Assembly: GCA_048887165.1 (NCBI GenBank)
Contig: JBHLJZ010000068.1
Location: 1-19,508 of the forward strand
Direction of reading: 5' to 3'
Length of the DNA stretch: 19,508 bases
DNA from: SOKP01 sp048887165
Lineage (GTDB): Archaea > Asgardarchaeota > Lokiarchaeia > Sigyniarchaeales > SOKP01
Shown: piece by piece, positions 13,759-19,508 of the stretch
How positions within the stretch are numbered: position 1 is the stretch's first letter
Layout of the letters: each line of letters begins with the position of its first letter
Position numbers and translations under genes: made by a program
The notes under the pieces: generated by a model
Database searches by the model: none
Told to the model about the DNA's origin: nothing
What the model saw: the letters and a program-made list of their open reading frames with translations, nothing else

Positions 13759-16359
13759 TTACCTAAAAAAGAGTATAGTTAAATTTAAATCTTCAATATC
13801 ATCTATTAAATCTGGTTTTTCTTTAATTGAATCCTGTTTTGATTTTTCTAATATCTCTAAAGTGTTTATTCTTATAGTGTTTACAATATCCTGTTTCAAA
13901 TCCTCAATATCACTAACAAGCTCTTTGGAAGATAATATTATTATTCGTTCTATTTCTTGATTTAATGCAATTTGAAGTTTAGATTTAAGATTTCTGAGGT
14001 ATTTAATTAATTCAATTCCTAATTTCCCTTTATCAGCAAAAACCTGAGATATGTTCTCATAGGGAGTAGCCCACTTTTCTAAATGGACTGATTTCAATTT
14101 TATATACTTTTTGAACAAAATTGAATAAATTTCCTCAGCAATAAAAGGCATAATGAATGAAAAAGTTATCAAAATTTTATAAAATAAATTTAAAGCATTT
14201 TTCAAGGAAATTTTTCTAATTTCTTCATCTTCAGAATAGAACTTATATTTTATTGCTTCAATATAATTATCACATATCTCATTCCAAAAAAATATTCGTG
14301 ACAACATAAAACCTTCATGCCAATTATACCCATTATAGAATTTTGTAATTTCTTCTAAAACTTTATTGAATTCTGAGAAAAAATAACAATCTATAGGAGA
14401 AAGATTATCTCCTCTAATTTCAAGATCCGAGATTGGGACCTTATTCAAATTCAAAAATAAAAATCTATAAGCATTCCACATTTTAGTTAAAAATCGAGAA
14501 GCACCAATCAATTGTTCAAATCTTCTACCATATTTTTTATCAAATTTGCTTTCTGGAAGCCGTTCTTTCTCCTTTAACAAGAAATCATTATCAATTGGTT
14601 GTTTAGTTTGATTATTTATCCACGTAAATTCAAAAGGATAGTCATCACCAAGCGAACCCAAGGCTGCCCATTGTCTAATTGCATCTGGTCCGAAATCAAG
14701 CATTACTTCATCAGGTGAGACGATATTCCCATAGCTTTTTGACATATGTCTTCCATCCGGACCAGCAACCATTCCATTTATCATAGCTTCTGAGAATGGG
14801 TCTTTTCCAGTAAGTATTTTACATCGAAAAAGAGTGTAGAATAGCCAAGTTCGTATTATTTCATATCCTTGAGGGCGATGAACATCGGCATCTAAATATG
14901 TTCTCTTAAAAAAATTTTCATTATCTAACCATTTAGAAATTACTAAGGGAGTAATACTAGAGTCTATCCAGCAGTCACAGACATCTTTTTCACCTATTAT
15001 CTGTTTATTATTACATTTTGGGCATGAAGTGACTGGTGGAGCAATTTTGACTGGATCTATTGGCAGATCTTCTTTTTTCGGAGTAAATATCTCTCCACAT
15101 TGTTTACAATACCAAAATGGTATAGGGGTTCCGAAAACACGCTGACGTGAAATAACCCAATTCCAATCCAACCCATTAGCCCAATCTAACAATCTTTGTT
15201 TATGTTTTTTAGGATACCATTTCATACTTTCAGCAGATTGAATTATATCTTTCGTAAAATCTTTTACATTAATAAACCATTGATAAACCGGTAAGTATTC
15301 AATAGGTCTTCTGCAAGAAGAACGCTCAGAATGAATTATAATGCTATGTTCATAATCTTCAATTTTCACTATTAATCCCATTTTATCAAGATCTTTAACA
15401 ATCTGTTCTCGAGCTTCTAAAATAGTAAGTCCTTCATATTTAGAGTTTTCATTCATAAGTCCGTTTTCTGTGAAAATCTGAATTTCATCAAGATTGTAGT
15501 CTAGTTTCCATTTTATATCCATTTCATCTCCATATGTACATACATAGACTACTCCCGTGCCAAAATTCATATCAACATTAGAATCCATATAAATACGGAC
15601 AATTCGGTCAGCAATGGGAAGCTTAACTTCAGCGGCGGAAAGTTCATAATATCGGTGATCATTTGGATTAATTAGAACTGCAACACAAGCTTCCATGTAT
15701 TCTGGTCGAGTGGTAGCAATAGTAATATACTCATTATCTCTTTCAACTAATGGGAGTTTAATATACCATAACTTTCCCATCTCTTCTTGATACCCTACTT
15801 CTGCTTTTGCAACAGATGTTTCACAGTTTACACAAAAATGAGTGGGAAACTTATCTCTATACAGTAAGCCTTTTTCGTAAAATTCTAAAAGAGAGTATTG
15901 AACTTTTCGTTTATAGTTATCATTCATGGTTCTATATGTAAAGTTCCAGTCAGTAGAATATCCTAACTCATCCAATTGTTTAGTCATATTATCTATATTG
16001 CTTTCTACCCACTCAATACATTTTGCTAGAAATATATCTCTGTTATCTTTAGAAATTCCATAATTTTTTTCAACAGCTAACTCTACTGGAAGTCCATGAC
16101 AGTCAAATCCTTGTGGGAAATACACGAAATCGCCTCTCAATTTATGATAGCGAGCTACGAAATCAATCCAAGAATGATTTAAAATATGTCCCATATGAAG
16201 AGTACCACTTACGAATGGTGGTGGTGTATCAATCGAAAATATTTTACCCTTTTGAGTAAAATTAAACTCATAAATTTTCTCCTCTCGCCAAAATTTTATC
16301 CATTTCTCTTGGACTTCGTTGAATTTAAACCGCTTCGGATAAGTGCTTTCTTGTGCCAT
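13759..16359 (-). CDS. valS: Valyl-tRNA synthetase
   Basis: An 866-residue class I synthetase that charges tRNA-Val. The HIGH motif is HMGH (55-58) in PPPFVSGTLHMGH. The KMSKS loop reads HMSKS (538-542), with His replacing the first Lys. ValRS rather than IleRS or LeuRS is supported by VISRQRVFGTPIPFWYC and VCDCWIDSSITPLVISKW in the catalytic core, and TIATTRPEYMEACVAVLINP in the editing domain. Cys pairs CKQC and CPKC should bind zinc, and CVNC forms another pair. A helical anticodon-binding domain fills about residues 600-800. The length is normal for an archaeal ValRS without a long C-terminal coiled coil. The start is ATG 16359 close behind a TATA box; the GT2 gene follows. Confidence 0.93.
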   Translation of the reverse strand: MAQESTYPKRFKFNEVQEKWIKFWREEKIYEFNFTQKGKIFSIDTPPPFVSGTLHMGHILNHSWIDFVARYHKLRGDFVYFPQGFDCHGLPVELAVEKNYGISKDNRDIFLAKCIEWVESNIDNMTKQLDELGYSTDWNFTYRTMNDNYKRKVQYSLLEFYEKGLLYRDKFPTHFCVNCETSVAKAEVGYQEEMGKLWYIKLPLVERDNEYITIATTRPEYMEACVAVLINPNDHRYYELSAAEVKLPIADRIVRIYMDSNVDMNFGTGVVYVCTYGDEMDIKWKLDYNLDEIQIFTENGLMNENSKYEGLTILEAREQIVKDLDKMGLIVKIEDYEHSIIIHSERSSCRRPIEYLPVYQWFINVKDFTKDIIQSAESMKWYPKKHKQRLLDWANGLDWNWVISRQRVFGTPIPFWYCKQCGEIFTPKKEDLPIDPVKIAPPVTSCPKCNNKQIIGEKDVCDCWIDSSITPLVISKWLDNENFFKRTYLDADVHRPQGYEIIRTWLFYTLFRCKILTGKDPFSEAMINGMVAGPDGRHMSKSYGNIVSPDEVMLDFGPDAIRQWAALGSLGDDYPFEFTWINNQTKQPIDNDFLLKEKERLPESKFDKKYGRRFEQLIGASRFLTKMWNAYRFLFLNLNKVPISDLEIRGDNLSPIDCYFFSEFNKVLEEITKFYNGYNWHEGFMLSRIFFWNEICDNYIEAIKYKFYSEDEEIRKISLKNALNLFYKILITFSFIMPFIAEEIYSILFKKYIKLKSVHLEKWATPYENISQVFADKGKLGIELIKYLRNLKSKLQIALNQEIERIIILSSKELVSDIEDLKQDIVNTIRINTLEILEKSKQDSIKEKPDLIDDIEDLNLTILFFR

Positions 16360-16385
16360 GTTATTTCTAATTTAAATATTAAACT

Positions 16386-16393
16386 AATATAAA
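16386..16393 (-). promoter_or_regulatory. TATA box of valS
   Basis: On the minus strand this reads TTTTATAT, centred about 30 bases upstream of the valS ATG. It implies a very short or absent leader, as is common in archaea. Confidence 0.45.
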
Positions 16394-16445
16394 AGTGTAC
16401 AATTAACCATAAAATTTTAAGTTTTTTAATAAAAATAATGTAATT

Positions 16446-16479
16446 TAAGATTATATAGGTAAGTTTAAGTATAATCTTA
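16446..16479 (-). terminator. Hairpin just after tRNA-Ala
   Basis: A perfect 10-bp inverted repeat (TAAGATTATA with TATAATCTTA, 14-base loop) starts two bases after the tRNA 3' end at 16481. T-rich sequence follows on the minus strand. It could end transcription or guide 3' trailer processing before the valS promoter. Confidence 0.5.
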
Positions 16480-16523
16480 GTGGACCTGGCGGGAATTGAA
16501 CCCGCGGCCTCGTGAATGCGAAT

Positions 16524-16553
16524 CTCGCGTTGTATTATTCTTCTATATACAAT
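16524..16553 (-). other. tRNA intron at 30/31 (anticodon stem)
   Basis: A 30-nt intron. The bulge-helix-bulge has 5' bulge TGA (cut TG^A), a four-base-pair helix CGCG/CGCG and 3' bulge AGA (cut AG^A). The intron is capped by an internal TTGTAT/ATACAA hairpin. Removal restores a perfect CGTGA/TCACG anticodon stem. The outer helix is poor, so this is a relaxed motif. Confidence 0.8.
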
Positions 16554-16559
16554 CACGCG

Positions 16560-16590
16560 TAGCAGTAGAGGTCAGATTTTGAATCCTAAC
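16560..16590 (-). other. tRNA intron at 24/25 (D stem)
   Basis: A 31-nt intron. The 5' bulge ATG (cut AT^G) and 3' bulge TAC (cut TA^C) flank a perfect GCAG/CTGC four-base-pair helix. Removal joins GAT to C and completes the D stem GATT/GATC, which no other cut achieves with the same helix. The inner helix is short (AGG/CCT), so the motif is relaxed. Confidence 0.78.
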
Positions 16591-16637
16591 ATCTGCGACT
16601 AATCTACAGGCCCATTAATCTTGACTAAAATAACATG

Positions 16638-16646
16638 CTATAAAAA
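16638..16646 (-). promoter_or_regulatory. TATA box of tRNA-Ala
   Basis: The plus strand reads CTATAAAAA, centred 29 bases upstream of the tRNA 5' end at 16613. The spacing is right for a transcript starting within a few bases of the mature 5' end. Confidence 0.5.
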
Positions 16647-16718
16647 ATTGTATAACTAAAAATTTTTTCTTTTTTAAAGTGTTAAAAAATCAATTTTAAG
16701 CCTAAGAATTTAAAATTA

Positions 16719-19097
16719 CTAATATTGTGTTCGAGCGATAATATCATTTTGTGCAGCTCTTGTTAGTTCTGTAAACAAAACTGAATAGCCAGCAATTCTC
16801 ACCACTAGACCACGATAACCATTAGGATTTTCTTGTGCTTTACATAACACCTCTTTACCAACAACATTAAATTGGATATGATATCCTCCAGTAGGCTCAA
16901 AATACGATTTAATCAACGGAATAAAAATATCTTGTTTAACATGATTTGGATGAAAATCAAGAATTAATGAAGTTCCATTAGTAATAAGTTCAGTATTCAA
17001 CTTTTTAACCGAATTAAGTATTGCGGTTGGACCATTTTTATCTCTTCCATTAGTAGGTCCTACACCATTTGAAAGAGGATCTCTAGATTTTCGCCCATCT
17101 GCAGACGCTGCTGTAAAAGTTCCCAATGCTATATGAAAAGAAGTTGAATATACTCCTGGATTAAATTTACCGGCACGATAATTTTCATATTTAGAAATCT
17201 CATTGCAATATTCTCTAACAATATCTACAGCAATCTGATCTACATAATCATTATCATTCCCAAATTTAGGAACTTTATTTATAAAAAGTTCTCTCCACTC
17301 AGATCCTTTTTTTCCTTGGTAGGATCCTCGATAATTTTTCATAAGTATTGTTTTCATCTCTTCAAATGAGAGAAGATTATCTTCAAATACTAATTTTTTA
17401 ATTACTGCTAAACTATCAGCAACTGTTGCTAAACCAATTAATTGGGGACCTGTAAAATTGTAAATAGCACCGCCTTTAGTTACATCTAAGCCGCATTCAA
17501 TGCAATTATCGATTGTAGAAGATAAATAGGGTTGTGGATTGATTTCGGCAATCGTTTTATCAAGTGTATTCATCGTTAATATCATATTTTTTATGAGAAA
17601 TTTCATCTGTAAAAGAAATGAATTCCAAAGATCTTGATAGGATTCAATTTCCTTATCTACTTTTATCCCAATTTCTCTTCTGAAAAACATATCGCTTCCA
17701 TTTGTTAAAGCTAATTCTAAACATTTAAGAATATTAAGTTGACATGCATTTGTTGAGCCAAATGATTTACTTGGGTGCTGAGGTTCTACACATCCTATTG
17801 GTGCATACTCTCGAGCATCCTCGAGGGTAAAACCACGATTCACAAGACCTTGAATCATTACATCATCATTAAATAAAGCGATACTGGTGCCTATTTTAAC
17901 TGATTTTGCAATTTTAACTAAAAAATCTTTTGGGGTGTTTTGGTGAATTCTTATTGAAAAAGTAGGTTGAACTGTTTGGAGATGGGAATATCCATCTAGT
18001 AAAATGTATGATAAATCATTCGTAGCATCATTTCCTTCTCGGTCTAGACCCCCAATAGTGACATTTTCTGTGATCGGAGGTCCTTCTGCAGCGTTAATTG
18101 CGAAGTAAAAGACATAGTTCCATAAAGTTGTTAATTTCAGAAAAAAACATTCTATTAAAAATTGAATTTCATCATCAGTTATAATTCCGATATTTATATC
18201 GTTCACATAGAATGGATAGAGTAACTGGTCAAGGCGACCAATACTGATAGCCAATCCTCCATCTTCTAGTCCACATATTAGATGATTGAAACATACTAAT
18301 TGAATGGCTTCTTTAAAGCTTTTTGGTGGATGTTCAGAAATATTTGAGCAAATTTCTGATATTTCTAGAAGTTCCTTATGTCTTTTTGGATCTGTTTCTG
18401 TTTCTGCCATTTTTCCTGCTAAATATGAAAATCTTTGTATAAATGATTTGGCGGCTGTACATACAATAATAACAGATTGTAAGAAATATATTCTGGGAGT
18501 ATCACCAGAAAATTCTTCCAACTTACTCTTTGCTTTATTAATCAAACCATTTAATCCATATTTTAAAATATTTTCATGACCTGGGAAAAAATGACCAATA
18601 CCATTAGTTAATTCAGTTTCAACTAGAAATACGTTTGTATCCATAATATTTTTCACTTTTGGATCTAAATTTTCTAAGAACTGCTTTTTTAAGGTAGTTT
18701 CTTCGTTCTTCCAAAAAGGAATTATTTTTTCCATAAAAATTTGTTTGTCTTCATCTGAAATGTACATTTTCTGTGCAGAACGTTTTTCAAAAGTACTCAT
18801 ATCTTGTTCTAGAAAATCCACTCCTATCTCGGGATATAATGGCGTTCCAACATACTTACTACATCGATTTCCTATAATAAATTCATCTTCCCAGATTTGA
18901 ATCGACATATTTGTTAATACATGGCTTATAGCTTTCGCAAAACGAATAATTGGATGTTCTCCCTTTGTTTTCTTATATGAATCTGTAAATAAATTAGCTC
19001 TTTCAATACAAATTTCATGGGGTTGCATCAACACTTTATCTTTCATTTTCAATATTCTTGCTTTATAATATGAAGAAGGAGGCTGTTCTAACTGCAT
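16719..19097 (-). CDS. Glycyl radical enzyme, dehydratase-like (PFL2 group)
   Basis: A 792-residue glycyl radical enzyme. The C-terminal radical motif is VVRIAGYSVLF with the radical Gly at 770. The thiyl-radical Cys is C436 in PIGCVEPQ. Glu438, two residues after it, is the mark of dehydratase or lyase members (glycerol dehydratase, hydroxyproline dehydratase, choline lyase). True pyruvate formate-lyase has Cys-Cys there. The N-terminal PFL domain is complete, with IWEDEFIIGNR and PEIGVDF segments. The substrate is not predictable. The enzyme needs a radical-SAM activase, which is not encoded in this window. It is oxygen-sensitive, so an anaerobic lifestyle is implied. It starts at ATG 19097 and appears monocistronic here. 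Confidence 0.9.
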   Translation of the reverse strand: MQLEQPPSSYYKARILKMKDKVLMQPHEICIERANLFTDSYKKTKGEHPIIRFAKAISHVLTNMSIQIWEDEFIIGNRCSKYVGTPLYPEIGVDFLEQDMSTFEKRSAQKMYISDEDKQIFMEKIIPFWKNEETTLKKQFLENLDPKVKNIMDTNVFLVETELTNGIGHFFPGHENILKYGLNGLINKAKSKLEEFSGDTPRIYFLQSVIIVCTAAKSFIQRFSYLAGKMAETETDPKRHKELLEISEICSNISEHPPKSFKEAIQLVCFNHLICGLEDGGLAISIGRLDQLLYPFYVNDINIGIITDDEIQFLIECFFLKLTTLWNYVFYFAINAAEGPPITENVTIGGLDREGNDATNDLSYILLDGYSHLQTVQPTFSIRIHQNTPKDFLVKIAKSVKIGTSIALFNDDVMIQGLVNRGFTLEDAREYAPIGCVEPQHPSKSFGSTNACQLNILKCLELALTNGSDMFFRREIGIKVDKEIESYQDLWNSFLLQMKFLIKNMILTMNTLDKTIAEINPQPYLSSTIDNCIECGLDVTKGGAIYNFTGPQLIGLATVADSLAVIKKLVFEDNLLSFEEMKTILMKNYRGSYQGKKGSEWRELFINKVPKFGNDNDYVDQIAVDIVREYCNEISKYENYRAGKFNPGVYSTSFHIALGTFTAASADGRKSRDPLSNGVGPTNGRDKNGPTAILNSVKKLNTELITNGTSLILDFHPNHVKQDIFIPLIKSYFEPTGGYHIQFNVVGKEVLCKAQENPNGYRGLVVRIAGYSVLFTELTRAAQNDIIARTQY

Positions 19098-19158
19098 TTT
19101 TTATCCCAAAATCTTTCTTTTTTAAGGGTTTTAAATTAACTAATAATTACATTTTTTA

Positions 19159-19169
19159 ATAAATATATC
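19159..19169 (-). promoter_or_regulatory. TATA box of the glycyl radical enzyme gene
   Basis: The minus strand reads GATATATTTAT, which predicts a start near 19138 and a leader of about 40 bases. The rest of the 113-base gap is AT-rich with no other signal I can support. Confidence 0.35.
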
Positions 19170-19210
19170 GATGAAAATATTCAATTGAATATTAAAAGAT
19201 TTAAAATTTG

Positions 19211-19441
19211 TTAAAAATAATTAGTTATCCTACTACTTTCTTTTGGGTAAAATAGAAGGCTCTTTTTCTCTTTATCCTTAAATCTTTTTATTGCTAAATC
19301 TAAATATTCTTTACTAATATCAATTCCAATGAATTTCCTTTTTAAAATACTACAAACTATACCAGTTGATCCAGATCCAACAAAAGGATCTAAGACAGAA
19401 TCTCCTTCATTAGTACTTGACATAATTATTTTATTGAGTAC
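19211..19441 (-). pseudogene. C-terminal remnant of a DNA methyltransferase
   Basis: The frame from 19441 to 19211 encodes VLNKIIMSSTNEGDSV then LDPFVGSGSTGIV and RKFIGIDISKEYLDLA. This is the AdoMet-binding motif (FxGxG) and following region found at the C-terminal end of N4/N6 DNA methyltransferases with the catalytic motif first. The catalytic DPPY/NPPY part is absent. Homology starts before the first Met (19423) and runs back to a TAA at 19442-19444. The same frame has further stops upstream (TAG next to it, others to the window end), and no other frame shows family motifs. It is probably a decayed fragment; a frameshifted gene continuing beyond the window is the alternative. Confidence 0.6.
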
Positions 19442-19508
19442 TTACTATTTTCGATTTTTCTTTATTAGTTTTTATACTTCTTTTGGAATTTTTATTTATA
19501 TATTCCTG

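Larger units (their letters stand above)
16481..16613 (-). tRNA. tRNA-Ala (CGC) with two introns
   Basis: The 133-nt gene folds as a 72-nt tRNA once two introns are removed. The acceptor is GGGCCTG/CAGGTCC with the G3-U70 wobble that identifies tRNA-Ala. The D arm is GATT AGTCGCA GATC, the anticodon arm is CGTGA TTCGCAT TCACG (anticodon CGC) and the variable region is AGGCC. The T arm is GCGGG TTCAATT CCCGC and the discriminator is A. CCA is not encoded. The introns are at 16560-16590 (after tRNA position 24) and 16524-16553 (after position 30). The D loop has C where G19 is expected, which would break the usual G19-C56 contact. Anticodon, G3-U70 and both splice sites agree independently. Confidence 0.85.

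Noticed and set aside
16296..16556. An 86-codon open frame on the minus strand running through tRNA-Ala and into valS.
   Set aside because: It crosses the tRNA gene and the valS promoter and overlaps the valS start in another frame; its translation has no family features.
16481..16613. Reading the tRNA as tRNA-Tyr(GTA) with one intron after position 37.
   Set aside because: It would put U at position 37 and leave 31 unexplained bases and no D stem. The acceptor has G1-C72 and G3-U70, not the C1-G72 of archaeal tRNA-Tyr. The Ala(CGC) two-intron fold explains every base.
1..19508. CRISPR array, insertion sequence or clear replication-origin repeat cluster.
   Set aside because: I looked for spaced direct repeats, terminal inverted repeats with a transposase, and repeated origin boxes near the Orc1/Cdc6-like gene and saw none by eye.

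Overview
The window looks like a piece of an AT-rich archaeal chromosome, most likely from an Asgard archaeon (Promethearchaeota); the domain is firm and the phylum is inference. Archaeal marks are ribosomal protein eL15, a DUF2095-type protein, an archaeal-type valyl-tRNA synthetase, TATA boxes about 25 bases ahead of several genes, tRNA genes without encoded CCA, and a tRNA with bulge-helix-bulge introns. The Asgard hint is a longin-like protein with winged helices.

Layout. 1-74: tRNA-Ile(GAT), minus strand. 238-2257: a Cys-containing unknown protein, eL15 (convergent), a DUF2095 protein, a probable C/D box sRNA at 1926-1991, and a small winged-helix protein. 2300-3475: the longin-like/winged-helix protein, in tandem with the small one. 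3672-5239: a translationally coupled HAD phosphatase and nitrilase-family pair, closed by a hairpin terminator. 5381-6574: an Orc1/Cdc6-like AAA+ protein whose Walker A and B motifs are both degenerate. 6706-12996: an smc-scpA-scpB operon. 13010-16359 (minus): ValRS followed by a GT2 glycosyltransferase. 16481-16613 (minus): a tRNA-Ala(CGC) gene with two introns. 16719-19097 (minus): a glycyl radical enzyme of the dehydratase-like group. 19211-19441 (minus): the C-terminal remnant of a DNA methyltransferase.

The most unusual block is the condensin operon. The SMC protein has normal ATPase heads, but it is 1482 residues long and has no recognisable SMC hinge. At its exact midpoint lies a tandem duplication of a roughly 52-residue helical unit. 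The kleisin ScpA carries an N-terminal SAP/Rho_N-like domain and seems to start at an AUU codon behind a Shine-Dalgarno site. ScpB has an acidic N-terminal extension. A degenerate Orc1/Cdc6 paralogue lies immediately upstream on the same strand, so a chromosome-organisation cluster is plausible.

The tRNA-Ala gene folds into a proper tRNA only if two introns are removed (31 nt at 24/25 in the D stem, 30 nt at 30/31 in the anticodon stem). Each is bounded by two 3-nt bulges flanking a perfect 4-bp helix. The predicted sRNA has a guide complementary to the P-loop of 23S rRNA. No CRISPR array, insertion sequence or replication origin was seen, and no gap between genes exceeds 300 bases.
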